Assembly (NCBI RefSeq): GCF_014898815.1
Contig: NW_026515516.1
Location: 1,054,001 to 1,118,000, forward strand
DNA: 64,000 nt
From: Panonychus citri
Taxonomy: Eukaryota; Arthropoda; Arachnida; Trombidiformes; Tetranychidae
Direction of reading: 5' to 3'
A program made the translations under genes and the position numbers. Position 1 is the stretch's first letter, and the number at the start of each line of letters is the position of its first letter. Below, one piece after another: positions 12,805 through 24,000 of the stretch. Below the pieces are notes generated by a model, which saw only the letters and a program-made list of their open reading frames with translations, had not been told where the DNA came from and made no database searches.

Positions 12805-14237
12805 TATAAGCTAAGCAATAGTAGATAACTTACCTTTTATTGTTCACTTTTATCTTGAATTTTTAATCAGTCAAGTTAATTAATATCGTGAGTTTGAACA
12901 ACCGATTGTTACAGAGAAACGAATCCACAATTACAATTTACTTGGGATTTATAATAGAAATCGTCAACTTGTTATTGTGAATACAATTGGTCTTGAAATA
13001 ATTTCTAATATTAATCAAGTTAATGAAGATCAAAATTAAATCTCAAGGTAAATTTGGAGTTACAATTTAACAAGAAATCAGATTGAATTGTTTGATTAGA
13101 GTTAATTAATTGGACAGAAAGTTAATCTTATTTTTATTCCATCTTGTCTCATTAAATCACAATTAGTTTAATCACTTTAACGATAAGGTAATTAAACTTA
13201 TGATCTTTATCATTAGGAAATATCATCTTCATTGATAATTACTTTTGTGAACTAATCTTTTTCACTCTAGTTAATCAAATTTTCATAAGAAATTAAATTA
13301 ATTGGAGAAAATTCAAATTAATTGTAACCTTGACAATTTAAACTGAGAAAACAAAAATCAAATCACAGTAAACAATTTAATTACTATTATATTACAATGG
13401 ATTAAGAAAATATAATTAATTCATCAACAATTCATTGTTGATTTGAAACAATTAAAAGGATAAAATATTAATTCAGTTACTCGGTTAATTGTCTTAACCA
13501 GGGTTATCAATATAATTGGTTATCTTAATCATTGTTCACTTTTTGATTATTAATTTTGATTGATTTTCAATATTTATTCAAAATCGTATTTAAAACAGAG
13601 GAAACAATTAACTGTAAAGTTAATCAAACTAACGATAATTGCACAATAATCAACACAATTAATTAAAATGATTAAATGATGATCATAATGTAGTTGAGTA
13701 AATCAATTACTGATTCAAGAGTAATTAATTAAATTTAAATCGTGTTTGAGTAATTAACTAATTTAAATATCTAATAAAATGACAGAAAAAGTTTTTTGAC
13801 AAACAATTAATTCAACAATTAACAGAAAAGTGGACAGAAAGAGAGAGAGTAATTAAAGTTAATTGTTGACGCAAATAAAGGTTTCAACGAAAACAGAAAG
13901 GTGATTATGAGAAATACCTTGACAATTAAAATTAATTGCTCACAATTAAATCTGAATAAAAAACAAAGGTAAACATTTAGAGTCCCAGGGTAACATGAAT
14001 TCAATGGAAGAATTTTTTTTTTCTAAGTCATTCAAATTTTCCGTAGATACGAACTGAGAAACCTTGAATTCTTCCCGGGTCTTTGAATGAGCAAGATTTG
14101 CTAGAAACTTGCATTTGTCTTTTATTACCAAAAGAAAATTTGAAATCATGCAAGAAATGAGATAAAATTAACAAATTTTTTTTAGTTTTTTATGCTTTTA
14201 ATATTGCGCATGAATATAGAAATGTAGTAATATATCT
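12805..14237. other. Gene-free AT-rich stretch
   Basis: Very AT-rich sequence dominated by TTAATTAA-type words. No gene is supported. Short minus-strand ORFs at 13819-14149 border the transposase relic and might be part of its decayed 3' end, but I could not align them to anything. Confidence 0.5.
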
Positions 14238-16520
14238 TCAAGTATGTTCGAAGACATAATCAATTTCAGTTGCCCAAAAATTACCTGATTTATTGGTTTC
14301 AGGTATGAAAAGAGCTTTAAATCGAAAACTTGTTAATGGAATCAAAATCTTGGTATTTTTCTGAGCTATGCGATAAAAAGAATGAACTGTTTTGGTTGCA
14401 ACTATTTTTTTAAGAAAGGAATTGTTCCATTCAACGTTCTTGAAAAGATTTCGTGATTTATAAACTTTAAATTCATCTACAACTGCAAATACCTTTTCTG
14501 GTTGACTTTCTTCTTCGTTTTCAGCAAGATAATGAATAACATTACAGAATCCTATCAAGCTTGCGTCTTTCATGTATGAAACTGAATATGATGCTGATTG
14601 TTGCCGTTTAGTGTATGAAGTTGAGTGATAAATATTGTTTTGTATTTAACTCGGAAAATTTGCAAAACTCATACGAAGCATTATAAATACCAAAATTTGC
14701 AAGCTGGTTAATAAGTTGTTGATCCTCAATTACTTCTTTTTGAATTTCCAACAACAATTCGAAACTTCATAATTCATGGCTGGAGGCTGTAATATTTTGG
14801 GAACGTTCTCAAGATCTTGCATGATATTAAATAGATTTTGCTCTTCAATTCGCACTTTACCGTCTAAATAGCTCGATAACAGTTGATTCTCAAATCCTCT
14901 GGTTCCATGTATGTTTCTTTTGAGCGTGAATATATTGCTTTCAAAAACAAAAGCAGAAAAATTTGCAAGATTTCCATAAAGATGTGCATGATTTGGTAAA
15001 TGTTGCAAGAAGTGAAAATTCGGTTTCAATCCTTGCAATCCATAAATATCTTGGTAAGATTTCACGAATATTTCAATCAGAGTGTTAGCTTCTTGCGCAA
15101 CATCTTCGGTTACACTTCCACGTAACATAATTCTTATTGCTTGTGACAATATCAGCATCAATGATAAATGCTCTGGTGTGATGAGACCAATAAATACTGG
15201 TGGCAGTAGTAAAAGCCATGTTTTGAAAACAGATGCCTTGAAAAATCCTAATTCCGCCAAGGAATTGGGAGTTCTTTAAATTCATGTGGAATTTGATAGA
15301 GCTCAGGATTTTGAGGTTTCTTCAACTACATTCAGTTCTGAAAAGGTTTCATTTCTAAAAGTGTTTTAAAACTCCAAGAAAACACAATGCATTGGTTCAA
15401 CGGGGACTTGCTCAGGCAATTTTATATACTTGAAATTGTTTCACCTTTGATTCCATAACAAGCTTTGTTCAAGATACTCGCACGGTGTCCATGATCAACG
15501 AATGATTCGTGATTTCTTGCAACAAATTGATGTGATTCGTTGAATGGATATACTCTCTTTCTAGCATTTGCTGCAATCGTGACAATCTTTCCTTTTTCTT
15601 GACAATAAGCACATCCGTAAGCACCATTGAATTGTTTCATATTTAGTGATTTTGGCTTAGCAATGCTATCTAGAATAATCGTACCAATTTTCACATGAAA
15701 TTTATAATTGGTACCTGAATTTTCGATTTCAAGCTTATTTTCTTGCAAGATGTCAATTTCTCGCAGTAAACAATTTTCGTAAAGATCTTTATGGTCAATT
15801 TTGAATGTTCCGCACCAGAAACCACACAAAGCAACATTTTTACTTTTGGAGCGAATTGAATCTGGTAATTCACCAATTGTAAAAGCTAATGGTGTCAATG
15901 TATGTTGTGTTGATTTGGTAATTCGTGCATCATCGTTGTTAATCATGAGTGTACATTTCATATCACTATTTTCATGCCAGATCTTCTTGTACATGCCAGA
16001 ACTTATAAATGTGTTGCTAAATGCTGTTGGGACAAGCATGAAGTCGATATTTCTTGATATAAGTTGACGAAGTGTTTGCTGAATATTAAAACAATACAAA
16101 GATCCATGTTGATATTCACATGCACTAAACTCACAATGATAACTGGTATCGTGTAAATTTTTCTCACAAATGGTCAATTTATGATAAGGAATTCGTAAGT
16201 TTGATTGAGTAAATAAACTTTCATAAGATTTTGCCAAATTCACAGAAACGTTATCAAGCAAATATCTTATCAGAGAAAGCACTTTTTCTTTCCAGAAATA
16301 TGAATGTTACACTCATCAAGAACAGTTTTGATAAAGTTGATAACACTTGTTCTTTTCTTGCATGAAACTGTCAACATTCCCATCTAAGCTACATGAATCA
16401 CCATGTGCACGAGCCATCAGATTCGGTTCTTCTTCCATGTCTAGAAAACTAGTTTCATCAACGAAAGGCCGCAAATTTGTATGAGAATCATCAGTCTCTG
16501 AACTTGTATCGTGGTGGAAG
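14238..16520 (-). pseudogene. CACTA/EnSpm-like (tnp2-type) transposase relic
   Basis: Read on the minus strand, successive ORF pieces give one transposase-like protein broken by several frameshifts and stops. Pieces in order: an acidic N-terminal part near 16515-16330 (contains LRPFVDETSFLDMEEEP); a 286-aa block 16282-15422 with Cys-rich spots (CAYCQEKGK); a short VPVEPMHCVFLE match near 15400, resembling the family's PMHxxxLG segment; a 176-aa block 15260-14730 (SLAELGFFKASVFKTWLLLLPPV... through SAFVFESN), typical of the tnp2-transposase C-terminal region; and a 111-aa tail 14573-14238 (PLTSFRFKALFIPE... FEHT). Frame changes occur near 16320, 15422, 15370, 14735 and 14640, so it is inactive unless some breaks are introns. 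I found no CACTA-type termini. It lies head to head with the BEN-like gene array, only ~200 bp away, which may mean both came in one element. Confidence 0.7.
14568..14581. repeat. Copy of the TTTCATGYATGAAA motif inside the transposase relic
   Basis: TTTCATGTATGAAA is the exact reverse complement of the copy at 20837-20850 in the BEN-like array. It overlaps the SYMKD codons of the transposase C-terminal piece. Confidence 0.7.
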
Positions 16521-16727
16521 GACGGAGAAAACGATATCTATTAGATCTATTAAATCTTGACATTTCACAAAATCAAAATAATTTCAACTGATAAGATAAA
16601 GTGATTTAATCAGCTTTGTGTGATAAAGACTAATCATGAGAAGACAGACAGGAAAAGGAAATCTTTGCAATTTAAATTGATCATTGTGCTTATACTCACT
16701 TCTTTCATTGTAATTTATCTAGTGAAA

Positions 16728-17875
16728 ATGACTTCAGTAGCGAGTTCAAATGCTAGTAGAAATTCAGCAGGTAGGTCATATATATTTTACTTGTGTTCAC
16801 AGCTTCTAAACTATTTTTGTCAGTTTATCATTCTTTATTACAGAAATATAAAAGATCTAAGTCAACCGCTGAGAACAATGTTGAGGATGCTGAAATCTTG
16901 CTTGAAATTTTGAATTCTGTCAAGAAAATCTAAACCTTTCATCTTTAATATCCAACACGCTGGAAAAAGTGATTAGACGACAGAATCAAATACTTGAAAC
17001 GCTGGATTCTGTGAATTGTAACAAAAATGTGCAAACAAGAAGAGGGTTGTCAAAGGGGGCATTGGAGGCGCCAATCGAAGCCAAAATTCTTAAAAAACGA
17101 GCAGATCCAAAGGTAAGGTTGATTTTCTATCATTTCTTAAATGCTTATAAATTTTGTTGATTTTCATGTTAGTAAGTCAAATTCATACAAGATTTACAAG
17201 TTAACAACATTTCTGGCGAGAAAATGGATAAGATTCGTAGTATCTTACTAACTGGTCCAGAGAATGCAACTTTTATACCAATTAAGGTCTCGAGAATAAT
17301 ATGGGGCGATGATTATCTTTCAACTAGACTTATTGGACCAAAAGCTAGAGAGCCTAGAAAGAATGAGAGATCTTTGTTTGTTCCAGACGATGAATTACAA
17401 AAACTCAAAGGTAAATGAAAAGAAACGCGTTATCATGCATGATTTTAATAAAAATGTTTTATTTACAGATATTTTGAAAAGTGTAACTTCATATTACTTA
17501 AGAGAAGCTGAATGGCGAGTTATCGTACGAGATCCCATCAATCAATCAACTAGGTATCCGACCAAGCAAATGGGTTCTCATATGTCTGTTTCGAGTGATC
17601 AAAATTCAAATTCAAACATGGCCACTCCTTCTTCACCAGCGAAATCAACAAATACAAATGATCCTGTATTGTCTCAAGATAACCATCATCAATCTATTTC
17701 CACGCATGAATCAAGTAATCATGCGCCCACAAATCGCTCGACTAGAAGTCAGAGTAGCAGAACTGAACTAAATGCAGAAAGAACTAGAGTCGAAGATGAA
17801 ACTCCAAGAATTGAAAAAAGAAAAAGTACTAGCACGATAAGAGGAAAGCAACCTAAGAAAAAAAGAGTTAATTGA
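16728..17875 (+). pseudogene. BEN-like gene copy 1, 5' half damaged
   Basis: First of three tandem paralogues. The start exon 16728-16770 (43 nt, MTSVASSNASRNSA) has the same length and phase as in copy 3. The coiled-coil exon (about 16841-17112) needs a frame change near 16920-16935 to read through, and its upstream junction is unclear. At the acceptor of the next exon (17173) the first in-frame codon is TAA, where the other copies have TGG or GTC. The remainder is intact: ATG at 17224, exon to 17410, then 17469-17875, containing IIWGDDYL, RLIGPK and EWRVIVRDPINQ, a Ser/Thr-rich tail and a basic QPKKKRVN end that looks like a nuclear localisation signal. Either it is decaying, or it is expressed as a short protein from 17224 (the BEN-like domain plus tail). 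The intron at 17411 contains a perfect palindrome ATCATGCATGAT. Confidence 0.5.
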
Positions 17876-17980
17876 TAATACCTTAATTCATGTTATAAAT
17901 TGATAATTCATGCATGTATAATGCATTTCATGCATATCTCAGAAAAATGGGTCATGTGATTGATAGTCATGCGCATTAGT

Positions 17981-17988
17981 TTTCGCGC
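17981..17988 (+). promoter_or_regulatory. E2F-consensus word upstream of BEN-like copy 2
   Basis: TTTCGCGC is an exact match to the E2F consensus TTTSGCGC. It is 141 bases upstream of the start codon at 18129. CpG-containing words are scarce here, but the role is inferred. Confidence 0.35.
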
Positions 17989-18128
17989 TCAACTTTCTTT
18001 CCTTCATCGCCATTTTCCCAAACAAACTGAATTATTAAACGTGTTTATTTGAATTCTTTTGTTTTTTAATCAAATTTTTACAAATTATTTCATCGAAATT
18101 AAGTTTTTTTATTTTCATCTGTCCAAAC

Positions 18129-19084
18129 ATGGCTCGTACTAAAAACGTGTCAAGCAGTGACTCATCAAGTAAGTTACTCAAAATCTTACATGAAACATGA
18201 ATTTTAACTCAACTTTTTTTGTTTAGGTGATCAAGAAGAGCTAACAGCAACTCAAGCTCAAAGTGAGTATTTAAATAATAATTTTGAAGGATTTCTAATA
18301 TGTTTTTGTTAATTATAGTGAAAAGACTACGAAAATCTATTTCTGGTTCATCAAAAAAGCAGAAAAAGGATAATCATGCGTGTACCTTGGATTCAGACAT
18401 GAAATGGAAAGTTGATGATATTTCAAGAAATGTCGCTTCCCTTTCAGTTCTCCTTGAAAAAATGAATAAGAAAATAGGGCTTATCATGGATGTAATGGAA
18501 AAAAGAGGTGGTGCAGTTGCAGGAAAACCAAAAAATAAACGTGCCGTTGCCAAATCAACTTATGAAAGTAATGTTGAGGAAAGGATGAAAAAGAAAAGAT
18601 CAAATCCTGAGGTATGTTGTTGTTTCATGCATGAATGATATTTTCATACATGTTTTTGTTATTCATATTCAGTGGATCAAAGAAACCAGTAAATTTTCAG
18701 TTTCTGGCATTCCCGATGAGCGAATGAAAAAGATACGTGAAGTATTGATAAGTGGACCTGATTCGCCTTCTGGAACTGCAATTAAAGTTTCAAGTGTATC
18801 TGGGATAAATCTTACATTGAAAATTACTTGGTTGGTCCACAAACTAGAGCACCACGAGGAAATGAGCGACAAGACTTTCTCCCCTGAAGAACTGAAACTA
18901 AAAGGTGAGTCTTTCATGTGTTTTCTTTGAATGAATGTGTCTTTCATGCATGAAATATGATTTCTCACAAATAGAATGTCTGGAGCAGCTAACATGCAAG
19001 TTTTTAAATGACCACGAATGGAGAAATCTTGTAAGAGATCCGATAAATCAAGCAACTAGAGACACGAGGCTGGTTACAAGTTGA
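18129..19084 (+). CDS. BEN-like gene copy 2 (236 aa as read; compensated frameshift, truncated tail)
   Basis: Exons 18129-18168, 18227-18262, 18319-18611, 18673-18904 and 18975-19084 join in frame with GT-AG borders and end at TGA. Exon 3 encodes a basic stretch (KKQKKD) and a heptad-like helix (DDISRNVASLSVLLEKMNKK). Exons 4-5 should encode the BEN-like domain, and exon 4 is 232 nt, as in copy 3. Inside exon 4, however, about 80 nt are read in a shifted frame. The other frame gives IWDKSYIENYLVGPQTRAPR, which matches the paralogues. A 1-nt loss near 18796 and a 1-nt gain in CCCC at 18881 would explain it. The domain end (EWRNLVRDPINQ) is back in frame. After DTR a further shift brings an early stop; the other frame continues to 19160 (GEVPGTSGLGEK). 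Probably a decaying copy, or one with sequence errors. No function is demonstrated. Confidence 0.55.
18942..18955. repeat. Perfect 14-bp palindrome TTTCATGCATGAAA
   Basis: Best copy of the recurring motif, inside the last intron of BEN-like copy 2. Other copies or close variants start near 17431, 17926, 18623, 18642, 19183, 19378, 20086, 20105, 20366, 20837 and 21013. Confidence 0.85.
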
Positions 19085-19587
19085 CATTGATATAGACGAA
19101 AGTTTAGATAACTCTTCAGTCGGAGAAGTACCAGGAACTTCAGGCCTCGGGGAAAAATGAATTTTTCGATCAAGAAATAATCATTCATACATGAATTACT
19201 AATTTCACACATGACTAATCAATAATCTCCGTTCTTCCAGGCAATAATACCAATTCCTTGATCTCATAAAGTTTAAAGAAAATTCTAATCTCATTCTAAT
19301 ACAAAAAATAATCATACTTAATCAGTTATTAATAAAATTTAATTCAAAGTTCTCATCTGTTTCGTTTGTTGGTTGTTAATCATGCATGAAATTGGAGTTT
19401 CACATGATTTTGTTTCACTACTAAAAGTCTCATGCGACATTGCACATGCGTAAGATTTGAAATAACATTCCAACGGATTCTTTGTTCAAAATTATTCAGC
19501 TAATTTTTGTTGTGATAGTCACGCTTATTGAGCTTATTTTTGTTATAATTTCAATCTTGTGAATTCCTTTTCTGAATTTATTTCATC

Positions 19588-20768
19588 ATGTCTGATAGAA
19601 ATAAGAATTTCTCTTCGTCATCGGAATCAGGTAAGACTAAGCGGAAATATGCTTGATTATATTTTTGTTAATTAACACACTCTTTTTTCATGTGTTTTGT
19701 TAACAGAAATATTAAGATCTCGTTCGAACTCGGAAAGTCCAAAAAAACGTAAGTACATTTCATAATATTTAATTGAGTGTTCAAGAATTTAAATGAATTT
19801 TTATTTCTTATTTTTCAAGGCAAAAGATCAGTTTCATCCGAGAATCATGCGTGTAAACATGTTTCAGACATGAAAAATAGGCTTGATGATATTTCACGAT
19901 ATGTTAAGCTTCTTACAAGTTCAGCTGAAGTCATGAATAAGCGAATCTCAACAATCATGGATACAATTGAGAAAACCAATTCTAAATCAACTGAACTTTC
20001 AAAACCAGTAGCAAAAAATGCCATTGAAGAAAGAGTAATGAAGAGAATGGCTAAAAAAAGAGCGGATAATGATGTAAGTTATTTTTTCATGCGTGTGTAT
20101 ATTGTTTCATGTATGATATATGTCTTTCAGGTCTTGGAGAAGATAAAGGTGCTTACAGTTCCAGGAATCAGTACAGACCGAATGATTCAGATAAGAAAAT
20201 TACTTATCAAAGGACCCAAAGGTGCCTCTGCTTTGGCTGTACGAATCGCTAAAACAATCTGGCGATTCGACTATTTAAGCAAATATCTAATTGGACCAAA
20301 GAAAAGAGCTGCTAGGAATGGTGAAAGATGTGAGATGCTACCAAAGAAGAAGAAGTTACAAGGTATTTCATGCATGATTTGCTCAATAATTATCCATTTT
20401 ACATGATTTTCTTTTCTCATGTTTCAGATTGTCTTTCTGCCTTGACTGTTTTCTTCCTTGATGATATTTCCTGGACAAATGTTGTGCGTGATCCAATCAA
20501 CCAAGCAAGTCTTGATCCAAGAAACTATTTTATCACTGGAACTGAGGATTCTAATGAGGCAACAAATGAAGATGACGATTCATTCGTGGACGAGGCTGCC
20601 AGCAGTGAGGAGACCACGTTGAAAGATTCAACTGTTGTTGAGAGTTGCGTTCATGAAGAAGAAAGTTCTCAAATCGATGATGAAATCACACATGAAAGTG
20701 AAGCTGAAGTTGACAGAAATTTGCAAGAAGGAAATGTTTCATGCGAGAAATCAACTGTTGATGAATGA
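19588..20768 (+). CDS. BEN-like domain protein copy 3 (303 aa), intact
   Basis: Exons 19588-19630, 19707-19748, 19820-20073, 20131-20362 and 20428-20768 splice with GT-AG borders into one uninterrupted frame. Order: Ser-rich N-terminus (about 1-35); a helical, coiled-coil-like segment (about 50-90, DDISRYVKLLTSSAEVMNKR); a basic linker ending KKRAD (about 95-113); the conserved domain (about 120-230); and a very acidic tail (about 240-303). The domain has TIWRFDYLSKYLIGPKKRA, a basic MLPKKKKLQ turn, a Leu-rich helix and WTNVVRDPINQ. This resembles the BEN pattern of an IW..E/D.L helix, a G-K loop, a basic patch and a W...V...IN end. BEN domains bind DNA and recruit repressors in chromatin; that role here is inference. 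The match is by eye, so another small helical DNA-binding domain is possible. The ORF is the best preserved of the array. Confidence 0.7.
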
Positions 20769-20836
20769 TCTTCATTCGTTTTGATAAGATTTACAATCGA
20801 TACGATTTCTCTCATTTTTCACTCATAACCAATAGG

Positions 20837-21026
20837 TTTCATACATGAAAAAATTAAATTCGCTTTCAAGACTCATGAAATATTATTAAATAATCGTGTT
20901 TAAGCTCAAAATCATACTATGAATTCATTATCTAAGCAATTAATTCTTCGATTTTCTTTTGATTAAATGCTGATCATTTAAATATTGTCTGCATATTTTT
21001 CGGTTCGGTAGATTTCGTGTATGAAA
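20837..21026. repeat. Two copies of the TTTCAYRYATGAAA motif downstream of the array
   Basis: TTTCATACATGAAA at 20837-20850 and TTTCGTGTATGAAA at 21013-21026 lie beyond the last BEN-like gene, so the motif is not confined to introns. Confidence 0.7.
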
Positions 21027-21029
21027 TTG

Positions 21030-24000
21030 GTATTCAATCGGTATCAATTAACAATTCATGAATTCTGTAAATCGTAGTAAAGAGAATGGTTTTCTTGTTA
21101 GAATAACCAACTTTGCTGCTGATTACAGGCAAAAGTACAACGAAATTGAAAAAATTGCTTAAGTTTTATAATCAAATTAATGCTCATTCAATAATCGGTT
21201 ATCATGCTACCAAGAAATTGATCATCCTTACATTTGTGGTAAATTTTTCTATTGATAAATTGATGTTGTTTTTATTTACCATGCATTCGATATCATAATT
21301 GTGCAAGAATTGTATTTTTCAAGCAAGTTTTGTTAAGCAATTGTGACTTCTGAGTGTGACTCATGATGAAAGTAACAAATGCGCTTGAATTCATAAGTAA
21401 ATTGTTATTTTCATGCAAACTAAATAGAGAAATTGATCACATCATATTCATTTATTGTAATTTATACTTAATTCCTATTAAAAAATTGCTGTTTGGTATC
21501 AACTAAATTGTCAAGTTTAACGTAATCAAGCAAAATTTAACTTCTTTACCAATTTTTGATACATATACAAGTTATGAGAAGAACATGACATGAAAATAAC
21601 CAAATTGTTTATATTCATGCAACCGTATTACTTTCATGCACTTGTAGCATAAAAAATGTATAGAACGCGTGAAATTCAGTCAAGAAAATTTAAAATCAGG
21701 CTCATATAATCTTTCATTCTTGGTAATTTGGTGCATTTTATTGCCAGAAGCGTTTGCATGATTTTAATAAATCTTGCTCAACCAAAGACCCGGGTTGGGA
21801 TCAGAACTTTTCACAGGAACAGTTTGATTATGTTAATGAAATCATCTTCGATTAAGATAAATTAATTAGTAATCAATAACTCTTAATTATCCTTTGGCAC
21901 AATTAAATCAATATCCTTTTGCTAATCATCAAGGTTAATCCAGTTAAGGTTGGAGCTTAATCCATTTTTTATTATTACTCTGATTTGGCTTAACCAGTTT
22001 TCTGGTTTTCGGTAAGTGGTTAGTTAATCACTTTCATGGTTGGTTTAATCTAGAATGTAATTTACTTAATTTAGTTGGTTAAATGTTACTCGTTTGTTGG
22101 TAAATAATTAACTGTGTTAAACTTGAAGCGATTCAAATTAACCACCAACATCCCAAATTTGATTGTGAAAAAGTTTTAAACAACAACAAATCAATTGGGT
22201 CTCTAAATTGTGATTAACTTACTTACTATTAATTTTGCCGTTTCTCATGTTGATTTACTAATTATATAACTAATTGTTGATTCAAGTTTCTATTTCCTGG
22301 CATAATCAGTTAATCCAATCACTTTTAACCACAAGGTAATCATATTAATTAGCGGAAATTGAATTTCTAGATTTCAATCAATATCTTTATTATCAATGAT
22401 TAAGCTTTTCTTTTGATTATGTTTATGATTAACTTAAACAATTTTCATGGTTAATTTAAATTGGTTGGTTAGTTTAATCATAGAAATTAAAATGTACGTT
22501 AAAGTTTAATTGTCAACTCCACGGATGCCCAACAATTAATAATCAATTTAACTTTCAACATTAAATATTACAAACAATTTGATTTGATTGATTAAATTTA
22601 CTTTTAACAAAGTTTTATAATTATGCTTGAATGGGTAAGAAAACTAAATTAATTGTTGATTAAACAATCTAATTTTCTGTATAAAGACAATTGTCAAGAT
22701 GACAAGTTAATTGTTTGTCAAGAAAAAGCAATTAGTCTAGAAAAGAAGCAAAAAGTGACAACAATTAAGATGCCAAATTGTTACAATTTAATCGGTGATT
22801 GATTTACTAAATAAATAATTGATTATCTTGATATTAAATTGCTTCTATCAGAGATGGTAATTAATTACCTGACCATTGGTCATCTCCTTTTCTGGATCCT
22901 TTGTAACGGTCAAGCATCTAACTTGTTATCCTTTCATTTTGTTTCTTTATTTGTTAATCATAATTAAGCAATGGTCATCATCAAGGTTTACTCAATTGAC
23001 CCTTGATGATTTTTAGATCAGGTCAAATCCAATTCCCCGGTGGGACATTCATGTATGTGTACACATCTTCATCTTGATTTCATGAATAAGATTGACAACA
23101 TGATTAAAATTGATTGGACACACAATCAATTTAATATTATATATTTAATCTGAAATCACTTTTCCCAATATTGTTTCCACTTTCATGGTGATGTCTTTTT
23201 CATGTATTCCCATGATCATGATGACCACTACTATCATCATAAACTCAAACTGGACATTATGTTGACCTTTACAGCAAAAAAATTGAACCTCAAACCATTT
23301 TTTTCATGGTTCCAATATGAAACCTTTTCTTTTTACCATCATCATTATTATTATTAACTTGTCCTAGTTTTTATCTGACTTTTTTTTTCATCATCTTCAT
23401 GATGATCACCATGAATTTGAAAATCTCAACAAGATGAACTCAATGAACCCAAATAACCAATGAAATTATATTCAGAAACTCATATATATGCTCCATGATT
23501 GAATATTGAAATTGGAAATTTCCTTTTACCCAATAATAGTGTAGATATGAGACTAGGAAACTTTCATCTGAGAATCTCTTGAAATGCCCTTAGGCAATTC
23601 TTAATCAGCTGTTATTGATGATAACTCGACAATGCCAAAGGTTGAATAAAGTAAAGAAAAGTAAAGTTCCAATTCTCAATTCTAATGATATCTTAGCATT
23701 ATCTTTTCAGTTTCCATTTCATGATAATCATGATGAACTCTCAATTTAATATTAACATTCAGATATCATAATCTAAATTGTACAATGTTAATTTGATCAT
23801 TGTGTCAACTATAAAACCAAATCAATTGATTTGCCTGAGGATATAATCAAATTACTGAGCATTGATAATATCAACTTGGTGGTTAAATTTTCCCAATCAA
23901 ATGAAATCATGTCCATTTGTTAAATATAAATGATTATCAATTGAAACAATTTAATAGGAATCATTATCATGTTTACCTGATTAACTGCTTGCAATTGAAA

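Noticed and set aside
16620..16913. 97-aa ORF overlapping the start of BEN-like copy 1
   Set aside because: It runs through the first intron; the paralogous structure supports the ATG at 16728 in another frame.
18669..19055. 128-aa minus-strand ORF
   Set aside because: It is antisense to the domain exons of BEN-like copy 2, whose splice sites and paralogy are clear.
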